Part shown: piece by piece, positions 9,107-19,410 of the stretch | How positions within the stretch are numbered: the stretch's first letter is position 1 | Layout of the letters: each line of letters starts with the position of its first letter | Source of the DNA: Psychrobacter urativorans | Lineage (GTDB): Bacteria > Pseudomonadota > Gammaproteobacteria > Pseudomonadales > Moraxellaceae | Reading direction: 5' to 3' | DNA: 64,000 nucleotides | Assembly (NCBI RefSeq): GCF_001298525.1 | Contig: NZ_CP012678.1 | Span: 930,001-994,000 of the forward strand | Program-made: the position numbers and the translations under genes | Notes under the pieces: generated by a model | The model's input: the letters and a program-made list of their open reading frames with translations, nothing else | Database searches by the model: none | What the model was told of the DNA's origin: nothing

Positions 9107-9922
9107 CTAGCACGGCATTGGACGCACCGTTAGAATTTGTTCGCTACGCCCAAAAGGACCATAAATGTCATGCAGTACAGCACTGGTCAGCCCGATACCA
9201 TCGCTACCGTATTGCTGTACAGCGTCAATACCTAACCAACGACCTTGTGGCAAACGGTGCATATGAATCTGTAAATCGGTATTGGGAAACATCCACTGCG
9301 CCTCATCCAAGCCCAAACCCGTACGCGGTACGATACCATTAGCCGTATCGACCATACCCATTAAATGGGTTAAATCATCAGTCGGCTCGCCCGCCACCAT
9401 CTCAACGTCTGTCGTCACCCACACCATGCCGCGACCGGGACGGCGATTTGGCGCTGATACCAAACGCAAACTTTTGATATAGCCACCTGGCCAGTTATGC
9501 ATCTCTTGCCACTCGGACAATTGCTCAGGCTGATAAGGCGCTACTGGATCTTCAATCCCAGCAATCGCACGGGTATCTTGCGTCATTAATCGCCAAGCAC
9601 GAGCAATAATACAATCACGACCGCTACAGCTTAATACGGACTCTATCAGTTCAATCGTTTTGCCGGTACGGATAAAACGGGTAGTAATTGTAGATTCGGC
9701 TAACGGTATACGCCCTAGAATATCAAGGCTAATACGGGCAAGTCGCATATTATCTTGCGGTGCAAACTGACTTAGCTCACGAGTAAGTAGTCCAGTTGCT
9801 GATGCCATATGCTGATCAAGCGTATTCCATGTGCCTTCAGTATGCTCAGTAGGCTGATAATAGGCAACGCTGACGCCATCGGCTTGCTGCTCGCGGTGAA
9901 TACAATGGTAATAAGCGCTCAT
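9107..9922 (-). CDS. Thioesterase family protein (acyl-CoA thioesterase-like hotdog fold)
   Basis: A 271-residue protein with tandem hotdog-like halves. The N-terminal half has TEGTWNTLDQHMASATGLLTR. The C-terminal half has VWVTTDVEMVAGEPTDDLTHLMGMVDTANG and the terminal signature GRWLGIDAVQQYGSDGIGLT. The layout matches the PF13622-type thioesterase family related to TesB. It would hydrolyse acyl-CoA or a similar thioester, but the substrate is not evident. GGAG lies upstream of the ATG. The next minus-strand gene upstream is a small membrane protein 14 bp away, so the two may be co-transcribed. Confidence 0.8.
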   Translation of the reverse strand: MSAYYHCIHREQQADGVSVAYYQPTEHTEGTWNTLDQHMASATGLLTRELSQFAPQDNMRLARISLDILGRIPLAESTITTRFIRTGKTIELIESVLSCSGRDCIIARAWRLMTQDTRAIAGIEDPVAPYQPEQLSEWQEMHNWPGGYIKSLRLVSAPNRRPGRGMVWVTTDVEMVAGEPTDDLTHLMGMVDTANGIVPRTGLGLDEAQWMFPNTDLQIHMHRLPQGRWLGIDAVQQYGSDGIGLTSAVLHDIYGPFGRSEQILTVRPMPC

Positions 9923-9936
9923 AGCAACTCCATATT

Positions 9937-10176
9937 TTATTTAAGAAGCGCCTGTTTTTTTAATTTAAGAACTTGACGGCTCTTAATGACAAAAAATAAG
10001 GCAATCATCATTGCTACAGTCAACGCTGCATAAAAAAAACTTTTAGCACGCATAAAGTGCACTATATTATTGCTCAATACAAATAGAAGCACGACAGTAA
10101 TCAATATGTTTAGCTTCAACTGCTTTTCAACTTCACCAATAGTCGCTTCTGCCAATACAAATTTATTTATTTTCAT
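9937..10176 (-). CDS. Small two-span membrane protein, unknown function
   Basis: A 79-residue protein with AGAAG before the ATG. It has an N-terminal amphipathic segment, two hydrophobic spans (NILITVVLLFVLSNNIVHF and FYAALTVAMMIALFFVI) and a lysine-rich C-terminus expected to be cytoplasmic. It lies between ispH and the thioesterase gene on the same strand, with short gaps. No family recognised. Confidence 0.65.
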   Translation of the reverse strand: MKINKFVLAEATIGEVEKQLKLNILITVVLLFVLSNNIVHFMRAKSFFYAALTVAMMIALFFVIKSRQVLKLKKQALLK

Positions 10177-10221
10177 ACTAGCTTCTCTTCAATCGTTAAA
10201 TTATATAGATATTTATAAGCA

Positions 10222-11178
10222 CTATTTACCTACTTGTGTCACTGGAATACGCAGCTCTTTTGGCAAACTAAAAATGACGTTTTCTTCGATACCTGCTAGC
10301 TCATCAGGCACTGCCCCACCCCAATCTTGGAGTTGCTGTAACACTTCTTGAATTAAAATTTCAGGTGCTGATGCCCCTGCTGTCACGCCAACGCTTTGGA
10401 CACCTTTAAACCAATTAACATCCATTTCGCTCGCGTTATCAATTAGGTATGCTTGGCAATCCATACGTTCTGCTAATTCGCGCAGGCGGTTAGAGTTTGA
10501 TGAATTCGGCGAACCGACCACTAACACAACTTCACAACGCCCCGCCAAATCTTTGACGGCATCTTGGCGGTTTTGGGTGGCATAGCAAATATCGTCTTTG
10601 CGCGGTCCTTGAATCTTGGGGAATTTAACACGCAGGGCATCGATGACGCGCGCGGTATCGTCCATAGATAACGTGGTTTGCGTCACAAAAGCCAAGCGCT
10701 CAGCATCTTGTACGGTCAAATTTTCCACATCGGCTTCATTTTCGACCAAATGAATGTGCCCACCATGACGATGACTAAAACGTCCCATCGTACCTTCAAC
10801 CTCAGGATGCCCGGCATGACCGATTAACACCGCATCCATACCATCATGAGCAAATTTTGCCACCTCCATATGCACTTTAGTAACCAGTGGACAGGTGGCG
10901 TCAAATACCGTGAGGTCACGGCGTTTGGCTTCATCTTCGACCGCTTTTGAGACCCCATGTGCAGAGAAAATCACAATCGAGCCATCCGGTACTTCATGCA
11001 GCTCTTCGACGAATACCGCACCACGATTGGCTAAGTCTGAAACTACAAACTTGTTATGTACCACTTCATGACGCACATAGATGGGTGGCTCAAAACGCGT
11101 TAAAGCTTGGTTAACAATCGCAATCGCACGGTCAACACCCGCACAAAACCCACGTGGATTGGCAAGATAAATTTGCAT
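10222..11178 (-). CDS. ispH: 4-hydroxy-3-methylbut-2-enyl diphosphate reductase
   Basis: The last enzyme of the MEP isoprenoid pathway, converting HMBPP to IPP and DMAPP with an iron-sulfur cluster. Cluster cysteines appear in [25 protein letters not shown] and [11 protein letters not shown]; substrate-binding motifs include [16 protein letters not shown] and [13 protein letters not shown] start at the ATG at 11178, giving the standard [15 protein letters not shown] opening (318 residues) with AGGT upstream. It is transcribed divergently from gmk across about 300 bp of AT-rich DNA. Confidence 0.97.
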   Translation of the reverse strand: MQIYLANPRGFCAGVDRAIAIVNQALTRFEPPIYVRHEVVHNKFVVSDLANRGAVFVEELHEVPDGSIVIFSAHGVSKAVEDEAKRRDLTVFDATCPLVTKVHMEVAKFAHDGMDAVLIGHAGHPEVEGTMGRFSHRHGGHIHLVENEADVENLTVQDAERLAFVTQTTLSMDDTARVIDALRVKFPKIQGPRKDDICYATQNRQDAVKDLAGRCEVVLVVGSPNSSNSNRLRELAERMDCQAYLIDNASEMDVNWFKGVQSVGVTAGASAPEILIQEVLQQLQDWGGAVPDELAGIEENVIFSLPKELRIPVTQVGK

Positions 11179-11496
11179 AATGAGACCTATCATTAGATAA
11201 TTTGATTTTAGAAAACTGAGATAAATGAAGGCTCTACTTTAGCATAATTTACTTTTCCTGAATTTTAAAATACTACCTTGACAGTATTATTGATATTTTC
11301 TAAATCACTTATTTTTAAAATAAGAACGATTCGATTATTTTATTTTTGACTCATCTTTCAACCATCCTTTGACCCATCACAGAATGCGCGTATTATTAGC
11401 TACCTAATTATTCGTCACTATTTTTTAGCCAATATTTTTCAAGTTTTTACTGCCGACTTTTTTCAACTTTACCAATAGCGCATTAGGACGTTTTCT
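11179..11496. other. Divergent intergenic region ispH-gmk
   Basis: About 318 bp of AT-rich sequence that should hold the promoters of ispH (minus) and gmk (plus). I see no convincing operator or hairpin in it. Confidence 0.4.
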
Positions 11497-12123
11497 ATGA
11501 CAGGTTCATTATTTATTATTACTGCAGCTTCCGGTACGGGCAAGACCTCGCTGGTCAAGCAGCTACTTGCCACCACCAATGATTTAACCGTGAGTGTCTC
11601 CCATACCACTAGAAGTCCGCGTCCGGGCGAGCTTGATGGTCAGCATTACCATTTTACGGATATAGACACTTTTATTCAGGCAGTGGGTGAAGGCAAATTT
11701 TTAGAGCATGCAGAAGTGTTCGGTAACTATTATGGAACGTCTGAACAAAGTGTACGCGCCCAATTAGAATCGGGTATTGATGTCATTTTAGAAATCGACT
11801 GGCAAGGGGCGCTACAAGTCAAAAAGCTTTTTGCTGATGCCATCATGATTTTTATCTTACCGCCGAGTGTCGCAACTTTACGTCAGCGTCTATCAACACG
11901 CGCCACCGACAGCACTGACGTCATTGAACAGCGTCTAGCAGGCTCAGTGCATGAGATGTCGCAGTATGTGCATGCCGATTATGTGGTCATTAATGATAAT
12001 TTTGAGGTGGCGCTTACTGAACTCAAAGCCATTATTATTGCCGATAGACAGACGCTAGCACGCCAGCAACGTCGTTATCAGAGCACCATTACAACGCTAC
12101 TTAATCCCTCAACAAATGATTAA
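11497..12123 (+). CDS. gmk: Guanylate kinase
   Basis: Phosphorylates GMP to GDP with ATP. The P-loop is [12 protein letters not shown] near the N-terminus. GMP-binding residues lie in [19 protein letters not shown], and further signatures are [15 protein letters not shown] and [14 protein letters not shown]. The 208-residue length is normal. It is followed by rpoZ and spoT in the order conserved across gammaproteobacteria, which links guanine nucleotides with the stringent response. Confidence 0.98.
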   Translation: MTGSLFIITAASGTGKTSLVKQLLATTNDLTVSVSHTTRSPRPGELDGQHYHFTDIDTFIQAVGEGKFLEHAEVFGNYYGTSEQSVRAQLESGIDVILEIDWQGALQVKKLFADAIMIFILPPSVATLRQRLSTRATDSTDVIEQRLAGSVHEMSQYVHADYVVINDNFEVALTELKAIIIADRQTLARQQRRYQSTITTLLNPSTND

Positions 12124-12191
12124 CGTTAAGCCATATCGCTTATCCATGGATTAACTAAAAAAAAGCAATTACGTGCGTGCGCAAAAAATGC

Positions 12192-12197
12192 TATAAT
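12192..12197 (+). promoter_or_regulatory. Putative -10 element of the rpoZ promoter
   Basis: A perfect TATAAT lies about 95 bp upstream of rpoZ in the gmk-rpoZ gap. The matching -35 (TTACGT at 12169-12174, 17-bp spacing) is only partly consensus. Confidence 0.4.
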
Positions 12198-12292
12198 AAA
12201 CGGTTATTCCCCTATATTTTTTATATTTCTGATACTATTATTAGTATGCGGATCGTCTCCGCAACTGATAAAAACAACCGAGGTAGCTAGCT

Positions 12293-12553
12293 ATGGCACG
12301 CGTGACGATTGAAGATTGTTTGGATAATGTGGATAATCGCTTTGAGCTGGTGTTGGTTGCAAGCAAACGCGCCCGTCAATTGGCTAAAGGTATTGCTGAG
12401 CCCATGGTTGACGTTGATAACGATAAACCGACCGTCTTAGCCTTACGTGAGATTGCTGCTGGCAAAATCACTCGCGATATTCTCAATCAGCCGGAGCATC
12501 ATTTTGCAACCAGCTCGTTAGATTTGGCATTATCAGGTGACCATGGTTTTTAA
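12293..12553 (+). CDS. rpoZ: DNA-directed RNA polymerase omega subunit
   Basis: A small subunit that assists RNA polymerase assembly and contributes to a ppGpp site in proteobacteria. The 86-residue protein shows the family core [31 protein letters not shown] and [16 protein letters not shown]. Spacing to spoT is long (362 bp) and a terminator follows, so rpoZ and spoT are probably separate transcripts here, unlike E. coli. Confidence 0.98.
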   Translation: MARVTIEDCLDNVDNRFELVLVASKRARQLAKGIAEPMVDVDNDKPTVLALREIAAGKITRDILNQPEHHFATSSLDLALSGDHGF

Positions 12554-12915
12554 GCAAGCATTGCTTATATAACTGAAAAAACGTACAAATATTTAAATAA
12601 AAACCACAGTGTGATGCTGTGGTTTTTGCCGTTTATATTGACTTTGCTTTACGGGTTAGTGTGAGATTTTCTCAGAAAAATTGCCGCGAGTTGCCGTATT
12701 TTTTATTTTTTATCATGACTTTGTGCTTAGTAGTTGACATTTACTGCAATTTACGATTAATTAGAGGGTGGTTTAACCACTAAAATAATATCCAACGCTG
12801 CCGTATCTTCATATTTTTACTCTTGTGCTTTGTCTGTTTTATTTCTGCATGACCTTATTATCATAACCTTACAGTCCATCCAAGCAATCCCGCATAATAA
12901 CAGGATAGTCACTTT
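12554..12915. other. Intergenic region rpoZ-spoT
   Basis: This 362-bp gap holds the rpoZ terminator (12599-12627) and presumably the spoT promoter. I see no reading frame or repeat in the remainder. Confidence 0.5.
12599..12627 (+). terminator. Intrinsic terminator of rpoZ
   Basis: An 11-bp stem AAAAACCACAG/CTGTGGTTTTT flanks a 7-nt loop, with U-rich 3' end, about 45 bp after the rpoZ stop. Confidence 0.85.
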
Positions 12916-15102
12916 ATGAGCCAAACCTTACCCAAGCTCAGTCACCATATGGTTGATGAAGCTCAATACAATTTGCTGCGCTCAGTAGGCTATCTCAATG
13001 CCGCTGAGCGGCGTGATATTATTGACGCCTGTGAGTTCGGTGATATTGCGCATATTAAAGATAAGCGCAAGTCTGGGGAACCTTATATCACGCACCCAAT
13101 TGCGGTTGCTGAAATCTTGGCGGGCTTTCGCTTGGATCGTGACACGATTATCGCGGCTATTTTGCACGATACGGTAGAAGATACCGAGGTCAGCGACGAT
13201 CAATTGGCGCAGCGTTATGGCAAGGTGGTTGCACGGCTGGTCGATGGCGTCACTAAGCTCAAATCTAGCAGCCATAATAAACAAGAAAATAAAGCGGCAA
13301 CCTTTCATAAAATTCTAACTGCGACCCTTGATGACCCGCGCGTATTGATTATTAAGCTTGCCGACCGTCTGCATAATATGTCGACCCTTGATTCTGTACG
13401 CCCTGAAAAACAGCGTTCAACGGCACAAGAAACCTTAGATTTTTATGTTCCTTTTGCGCGTCTAATGGGGCTAAATGATATTGCCGATTATATCGAGGTA
13501 CTGTGTTATCGCAATCTCGATTCTGATATGTATAACAAGCTGTCTGATAAATTGTTGCAACATGGGCTTGGGCGTAACTTTCAACGCGAAGCCATTCACC
13601 GTTATTTGACCATTGTCTTACATAACTTAGGGTTAAGTGGACACGTTAAAGTCTTAGACAATCGCGTAGTTATCTTCCGACAATTCTTCCGCAATCGTGG
13701 CGAAATTAACGCGTTACTGCGCCATTATGCGTTTGAGATTGTGCTCGATAATATTGAGGAATGCGATAAGCTGGCGTATTATTTGATTAAAAAATATCAG
13801 ATTGATGACACTCATATCGAAGACAATATTCGCCGTCCCCTACCCGGCGGTAACCAGTCGCTCACCTTGATTTATGAGCGTGATAACGACTTTGTGAAAG
13901 CGACTATTTTAACCAAGCAAATGCAACATGCGGCAAGGCTTGGCGTTATTGGAGCCGAGCACGCTTCTGATGTCAGCCAATCGGTCATTCAGGCATCACT
14001 GCGCAATATGAAAGACTTGGTCGATGAAGATACGCTTAATGAAAACAGTCCTGATTTTTCAGCGGCGGTGTCTGCTATTAATGAATTGATGGACTACTTA
14101 CACTCAAGCAAAATTCTTTGTTACAGTCCGCAAGGGCGCGCTTATGAGTTGCCACAAGGCGCAACGGCGCTAGACTTTGCTTATGCCGTTGGACCGATGG
14201 TCGGCAATGTGGCAGTGGGTGCGAGCGTCGATGGTAAAAAATCTCGATTAGGAACGGTGGTGACCAATGGACAGCTGGTCGAGATTGAGGTTGATAGCAA
14301 CTCTGAACCGAAAGCAGAATGGCTAGGGTTTGTGGTGACCAATAAAGCACGGGAAGAAATATTGCGCTGGTTTAAAGATTTATCGGCTGAAGACAAGCAG
14401 CGTCATGGACAACAAGCCCTCGACCGCGCCTTACAAACTTATCAAAAAAGTCTGAGTGATTTGAGCGCTAGTGACTGGGATAATCTTCTTGAATGGCGTG
14501 GGCTGAACGAAAAAAGCACCTTATTTGAACAAATTAGCTCCGGTACTTTGTTACCACAGCTGGTCGTATCACGCTTGTTTAGCGATGAAGTCAACTGTCT
14601 ACAAGCTCAAGAGCACGGCGATGATTTGGCACAGCCACAGCAGTTGGTTGCCAATGCCGCTGGTGTCGAGTTGGACTTTGCCAACTGCTGTCATCCCATT
14701 TACGGCGACCCCATTGTTGGGCATCTATCACGACACGGTTTAGTAGTACATCGACATAAGTGCTTTTCATTAGACGACATCCGCAAAGACAATCCTTATC
14801 AAGTTATCCAATTACGTTGGCGTGATGATAAAGCCATTCGCCGCAACGATAACGGTGAATATGACGAAAAAATCCGTTTCCCCGCTTTCTTAAAACTATC
14901 AATCGCATTAAGCGATGAACAAATCAGTGAAGTCATTTACCATTTACGGCAACTGAATATTGGCATCGAAACCGTCGATGTCCGCAGTACCGATACCATT
15001 ATTCATGTGATCGTACGTAGCCGTATACACTTGGCGCAAGGTATCCGCAATATGCGCTCATTGTTAGGTTTTCCTAATATCATGCGTCTCTATCAGTTAT
15101 AA
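12916..15102 (+). CDS. spoT: RelA/SpoT homolog, probably (p)ppGpp hydrolase only
   Basis: 728 residues. The N-terminal HD hydrolase is intact: His60, His84-Asp85 in ILHDTVEDT, Glu88-Asp89, and IKLADRLHNM near residue 150. The following synthetase region is decayed: the YQSLH-type motif reads GGNQSLTLIYE (about residue 311), and the usual EIQIRT motif appears as KATILTK. The regulatory half is present: TGS (ELPQGATALDFAYAVG), a Cys-containing helical/zinc-finger region (LDFANCCHPIYGDPIVG) and a C-terminal ACT. Hydrolase-only SpoT is known in Moraxellaceae such as Acinetobacter. Upstream genes are gmk and rpoZ; ridA follows. Confidence 0.95.
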   Translation: MSQTLPKLSHHMVDEAQYNLLRSVGYLNAAERRDIIDACEFGDIAHIKDKRKSGEPYITHPIAVAEILAGFRLDRDTIIAAILHDTVEDTEVSDDQLAQRYGKVVARLVDGVTKLKSSSHNKQENKAATFHKILTATLDDPRVLIIKLADRLHNMSTLDSVRPEKQRSTAQETLDFYVPFARLMGLNDIADYIEVLCYRNLDSDMYNKLSDKLLQHGLGRNFQREAIHRYLTIVLHNLGLSGHVKVLDNRVVIFRQFFRNRGEINALLRHYAFEIVLDNIEECDKLAYYLIKKYQIDDTHIEDNIRRPLPGGNQSLTLIYERDNDFVKATILTKQMQHAARLGVIGAEHASDVSQSVIQASLRNMKDLVDEDTLNENSPDFSAAVSAINELMDYLHSSKILCYSPQGRAYELPQGATALDFAYAVGPMVGNVAVGASVDGKKSRLGTVVTNGQLVEIEVDSNSEPKAEWLGFVVTNKAREEILRWFKDLSAEDKQRHGQQALDRALQTYQKSLSDLSASDWDNLLEWRGLNEKSTLFEQISSGTLLPQLVVSRLFSDEVNCLQAQEHGDDLAQPQQLVANAAGVELDFANCCHPIYGDPIVGHLSRHGLVVHRHKCFSLDDIRKDNPYQVIQLRWRDDKAIRRNDNGEYDEKIRFPAFLKLSIALSDEQISEVIYHLRQLNIGIETVDVRSTDTIIHVIVRSRIHLAQGIRNMRSLLGFPNIMRLYQL

Positions 15103-15203
15103 TAATGGTCGTCATCATTCAATTTTGTATAAAGATAAAATAATGATGTCCTCTACTAAATATTTAGCGCATTACATAACCAAAAGCACCATAAGGATAG
15201 TTT

Positions 15204-15584
15204 ATGACTCGTCAAACCATCTCAACTGATAAAGCCCCTGCCGCTGTTGGTACTTATTCACAAGCCGTAAAAGTTGGCAATACTGTTTATGTTTCAGGTC
15301 AACTTGGTCTTGACCCTGTGACCATGGAATTACAAGAAGGGTTTGAAGCACAAGCTAAGCAAGCCTTTGAAAATATCAAAGCCATTTGTGAAGCCGCTGG
15401 TGGTAGCTTAAATGATGTGGTCAAATTTAATGTATCATTAACCGATTTAAATGATTTTGCGGCACTGAATGAAGTATTCATTGCAAATTTAAGCGAGCCA
15501 TATCCTGCCCGCGCTGCCGTGCAAGTGGCTGCTTTACCTAAAGGCGGTGTGGTTGAGATTGAGTCGATTTTATATATTGCATAG
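15204..15584 (+). CDS. ridA: RidA family enamine/imine deaminase
   Basis: Hydrolyses reactive enamine/imine intermediates released by PLP-dependent dehydratases. The 126 residues contain the family core: TDKAPAAVGTYSQAVKVGN, YVSGQLGLDP, ENIKAICEAAGGSLNDVVK and the C-terminal active-site region YPARAAVQVAALPKGGVVEIE with the key Arg. The ATG has AAGGATAG upstream. It lies directly after spoT, as in Pseudomonas-type genomes, and is followed by a terminator. Confidence 0.96.
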   Translation: MTRQTISTDKAPAAVGTYSQAVKVGNTVYVSGQLGLDPVTMELQEGFEAQAKQAFENIKAICEAAGGSLNDVVKFNVSLTDLNDFAALNEVFIANLSEPYPARAAVQVAALPKGGVVEIESILYIA

Positions 15585-15635
15585 TTTTAATATGATATGA
15601 CATCATCGTCAAATATATAACTATTGAATCACAAC

Positions 15636-15674
15636 AATAAAGCCCGAATACTGTTATTTGGGCTTTATTTTTTT
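15636..15674 (+). terminator. Intrinsic terminator of ridA
   Basis: The stem AATAAAGCCC/GGGCTTTATT (15636-15645, 15660-15669) is followed by a T run. Its position inside the in-frame upstream extension of priA argues that priA starts further downstream. Confidence 0.85.
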
Positions 15675-15758
15675 ATCCTGAGCCATACTTCTTTTCCTAA
15701 TATCTTATTATTTCTAATTATTAATCTTTCTAATCATGCGAGGCAGCTAACGCGCGTT

Positions 15759-18032
15759 ATGTTGGTACAAGTGGCTTTACCCGTTCCCCTTTATCGTGTA
15801 TTTGACTATAGCGTGTCAACAGATGCGAGCGCGTTACCCACGCCTGTCTTACCAGAAATCGGCAGTCGCGTCGAAGTTTCTTTTGGACGGCAGACCTTAA
15901 TCGGTATTGTCATCGCTCATATTAATGAAGCCGATAGCAGCGTCCCTATTAATAAGCTAAAACCCATCAATCAATGTTTAGATGATGCGCCTATCCTAGA
16001 TGAGCTTATGTTAACGTTGGCATCGTGGCTAGCGCGTTATTATCATTATCCGCTCGGTGATGTGTTGTCTGTCATGTTGCCAACGTTAATACGCCAAGGG
16101 AAACCGCTGGATTTATTGATTACCCATTGGCGCATTTTAGCAAACGTCAATGATGATGATTTTCATGCCAATGCCAATAAGCAAAAACAGCAGTTTAATA
16201 TGCTTAAATTGCATGGTAAGCACGGGGCAAGCGAAGAGGTATTATTATTAGAAGGGATGCAGCGTTCATTTTTAACCACTTTAGAAGATAAAGGCTTAAT
16301 TGAACGCTATATCCAACCGAAAACTGCGCCCAAACCTGTCAGCTTAGCGAAAATGCCGCTTGACCTTAACAATGAGCAAAAAATTGCCGTTGACGCTATT
16401 CTTGAAGCGCACAGCGCAGGTCGTTATAGCGGATTTTTATTAAACGGTATTACTGGTAGTGGTAAAACGGAAGTCTATTTGCAAGCGATGCAAGCAGTTT
16501 TGGAAGCCGGTCAACAGGTCTTAATCTTAGTGCCAGAGATTGGACTTACACCGCAAACACGAGCGCGCTTTGCCAGTCGTTTTGCCGCACAGATTGTGTT
16601 ATTACATTCAGGCATGAGTAATACTTACCGCATGCAAGGTTGGCAGGATTGCCGAACGGGACACGCGCAAATCATCATTGGAACACGCTCAGCCGTGCTC
16701 TATCCTTTTGCCAATTTAGGATTAATTATCGTTGACGAAGCCCATGATGCCTCTTATAAACAACAAGATACCTTGCGCTATCATGCCGCTGATGTAGCGC
16801 TATATCGCGGTCTACAATATCGTATTCCTGTCGTGCTCGGTACCGCAACCCCTACTCTTGAACATCTAAAACTGGTGCATGATGGCAAATTAATAGAATG
16901 CCAATTGCGCACGCGGGCGGGCAGTGCCAAGCTTGCCACGATGCAGCTTATTGATGCTCGCCTGCAACCTACGCACCAACAACCACAAGATGATGGCGCA
17001 CGTTATGATACGGGGCTAACGGATAAGCTGATTGGTGCAATACGGCAAACGTTAGAAGCGGGCGATCAGGTATTGATATTTCTCAATAGGCGTGGCTATG
17101 CGCCTGTTTTGCTATGTGAGGCGTGCGGTTGGCAAGCTGACTGTCCACGCTGCGATGCGCATTTGACCGTGCATTATAGCAATCAGGCTCATTATCACTC
17201 TTATTTAAAATGCCATCATTGTGATTGGCAGGCTTATATTCCTGCGGTTTGTCCTGATTGTGGCAGTCAAAATTTAGATGCTAAAGGTATGGGCACCACA
17301 CGGCTAAGCGAAAATCTCCATGCGATTTTTGCTAATCCGCAAACCAGTAAAAACCTGTATCCCATTATTCAAATTGACCGTGATACCACACGTCGTAAAG
17401 ACAGTTGGGAGAAGATTTATCAGCAGATTAATCAAGGTAAACCGGCAATCTTAGTCGGGACGCAAATGGTGGCTAAAGGACATCATTTCCCCAACGTTAC
17501 CTTAGTGTGTTTACCTAATGCCGACCGTGGATTTTTATCCGCTGACTTTCGCTCACCTGAACACACCGCGCAGCTAATGATTCAAGTGGCAGGGCGTGCT
17601 GGACGCGGTGACAAAGTAGGTCACGTCTTGATTCAAACCCTACAGCCTGATAATCCATTATTATTAAAACTGGTCAAAGACGGCTATCTGCCCTTTGCTC
17701 AAGAGTTACTGCAAGAGCGCAAAATGATGGGGTTGCCGCCTTATAGCCATGCCGCCTTGATTCGCTGTGAAGGTAAAACATTAGCTGCCACGACCCAAGC
17801 ATTAAAAGATGCTATTTCTCTGTTGCCAGCCGCGCATAATTTAGCGGTACTTGGTCCTATTGATGCGCCCATGAGTAAAAAGAACAGCCGCTATCATTCA
17901 CAGCTATTATTATTGGCTAAAGACCGCAACCAACTACATCATGTTTTAAATCAATGGTGGCAACCCGTACTTGCCTTACCCAATGTGAAATACCTCAAGC
18001 TTACTTTGGATATTGATCCTGTTGGTTGGTAG
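15759..18032 (+). CDS. priA: Primosomal protein N' (replication restart helicase)
   Basis: A 3'-5' DNA helicase that recognises stalled forks and reloads the replisome. I chose the ATG at 15759 (757 residues) since the protein then opens with MLVQVALPVPLYRVFDYSV, matching family N-termini; the frame is open back to 15624 but contains the ridA terminator. Motifs are Walker A GITGSGKTE (about residue 230), DEAH box VDEAHDASYKQ (about 325), the zinc-binding CEACGWQADCPRC and CHHCDW/CPDCGS clusters (about 453-510), and helicase motif VAGRAGRGDKVG. Confidence 0.96.
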   Translation: MLVQVALPVPLYRVFDYSVSTDASALPTPVLPEIGSRVEVSFGRQTLIGIVIAHINEADSSVPINKLKPINQCLDDAPILDELMLTLASWLARYYHYPLGDVLSVMLPTLIRQGKPLDLLITHWRILANVNDDDFHANANKQKQQFNMLKLHGKHGASEEVLLLEGMQRSFLTTLEDKGLIERYIQPKTAPKPVSLAKMPLDLNNEQKIAVDAILEAHSAGRYSGFLLNGITGSGKTEVYLQAMQAVLEAGQQVLILVPEIGLTPQTRARFASRFAAQIVLLHSGMSNTYRMQGWQDCRTGHAQIIIGTRSAVLYPFANLGLIIVDEAHDASYKQQDTLRYHAADVALYRGLQYRIPVVLGTATPTLEHLKLVHDGKLIECQLRTRAGSAKLATMQLIDARLQPTHQQPQDDGARYDTGLTDKLIGAIRQTLEAGDQVLIFLNRRGYAPVLLCEACGWQADCPRCDAHLTVHYSNQAHYHSYLKCHHCDWQAYIPAVCPDCGSQNLDAKGMGTTRLSENLHAIFANPQTSKNLYPIIQIDRDTTRRKDSWEKIYQQINQGKPAILVGTQMVAKGHHFPNVTLVCLPNADRGFLSADFRSPEHTAQLMIQVAGRAGRGDKVGHVLIQTLQPDNPLLLKLVKDGYLPFAQELLQERKMMGLPPYSHAALIRCEGKTLAATTQALKDAISLLPAAHNLAVLGPIDAPMSKKNSRYHSQLLLLAKDRNQLHHVLNQWWQPVLALPNVKYLKLTLDIDPVGW

Positions 18033-18161
18033 CATTTTCACTAAAATTAATATTTAGATTTTCACTGCCGCTTTACAGCTATGTACTAGCAAATAGGCTC
18101 ATTTTTCTGTATTAATTATGGTTGCTAAATCAATTTAACTTTTATTATTCTGAGTGCCGTT

Positions 18162-19355
18162 ATGAGTGTCGAAAAGACCAGTGCAAAAGAGTCACATTCT
18201 GAATTGAATAATGGCGAACCATTAGCAGGTCATCACCTCTCTGAGGAGCACAATAGGGAACATGAGCATAGCCATAGTGATGGTCATAGCCACGCCTCAA
18301 ACGCTAACCCTGTCTCGCACGACACCAAAGGCTATCAGCGCACCTTATTACTCAGCTTTATTATTATTACCGGTTATATGTTTGTCGAAGCCATTGGTGG
18401 CTGGCTGACGGGAAGCTTAGCGTTATTATCCGATGCGGGTCACATGCTTAGTGACGCAGTGGCATTGGGCGCAACGCTCATGGCATTCAAAATTGGTGAA
18501 AAAGCAGCAACGCAACAGAAAACCTTCGGCTATAAACGCTTTGAGATATTAGTCGCTGGCGTCAATGGCGCAACGCTGGTCATCATTGCGCTGATGATTT
18601 TTTATGAAGCCCTTAAACGCTTTAACTCGCCACCTGAGATTGCGACGCAAGGTATGCTCATTATTGCCACCATTGGTATGTTGGTTAATATCTTGGTCGC
18701 ATGGTTGATACATCGTGGCAATCATGATGATGCGCACGCTCATAGCCATGACTCAACGGCTGATAATAAACACACCAACCATAAAAATTCTAATACAAAA
18801 AATCCAGATAAAAAGCCCACTAACTTGAATATGCAAAGTGCCTATTTACATGTATTGAGTGATTTGATGGGTTCGGTTGCTGCCATTATTGCTGCGTTAT
18901 TAATGATGACTTTAGGGTGGATTTGGGCGGATGCCGCCGCTTCGGTTATCGTGGCGGTATTAATATTAATTAGTGGTTACCGCGTAGTTCGTGACTCTGT
19001 ACATATTCTCATGGAAGGCACACCCAAAGGCCTATCACTAGAAACCGTTGAACAACGCTTAATTGAACACGAACAGGTGCAAAAGGTACATGATTTGCAC
19101 GTGTGGAGCATCACCAGTGGTTTGCATGCGCTATCGTGTCATGTGGTAGTGGACGGTGAGATGAATATTCATGAAGCAAGCGTCCTTATTGCGGAGTTAG
19201 AACAACGCTTGCAAGATTTGGGTATCAGTCATGCGACCATTCAAGTCGAAAGCGGTACTCATCCACAAACTACCGCCCATTCTGACGCGCTCGTTTGCGA
19301 TATTACTGCACGTCCCGTTAAGACAACCGGTGGTCATCATGGGCATTCTCATTAA
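18162..19355 (+). CDS. czcD: CDF family zinc/cation efflux transporter (CzcD-like)
   Basis: A 397-residue inner-membrane exporter that swaps protons for Zn2+ or related cations. It has a histidine-rich N-terminus (EHEHSHSDGHSHAS), six membrane spans with metal-site motifs SDAGHMLSDAVALG (TM2) and HVLSDLMGS (TM5), and a His-rich loop (HDDAHAHSHDS). A cytoplasmic domain follows (VQKVHDLHVWSITSGLHAL), then a GGHHGHSH tail. The TFGYKRFEILVAGVNG and RFNSPPEIATQGM segments resemble CzcD more than ZitB. Metal specificity is inferred. Confidence 0.92.
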   Translation: MSVEKTSAKESHSELNNGEPLAGHHLSEEHNREHEHSHSDGHSHASNANPVSHDTKGYQRTLLLSFIIITGYMFVEAIGGWLTGSLALLSDAGHMLSDAVALGATLMAFKIGEKAATQQKTFGYKRFEILVAGVNGATLVIIALMIFYEALKRFNSPPEIATQGMLIIATIGMLVNILVAWLIHRGNHDDAHAHSHDSTADNKHTNHKNSNTKNPDKKPTNLNMQSAYLHVLSDLMGSVAAIIAALLMMTLGWIWADAAASVIVAVLILISGYRVVRDSVHILMEGTPKGLSLETVEQRLIEHEQVQKVHDLHVWSITSGLHALSCHVVVDGEMNIHEASVLIAELEQRLQDLGISHATIQVESGTHPQTTAHSDALVCDITARPVKTTGGHHGHSH

Positions 19356-19410
19356 ATCAGCGCAGGCAAAATTGACACGCCATACAAACCCATCAAACCA
19401 TCTAGAACGC

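Noticed and set aside
15624..15758. N-terminal extension of PriA
   Set aside because: The frame is open, but it contains the ridA terminator, and PriA family proteins begin at the equivalent of MLVQVALPVPL.
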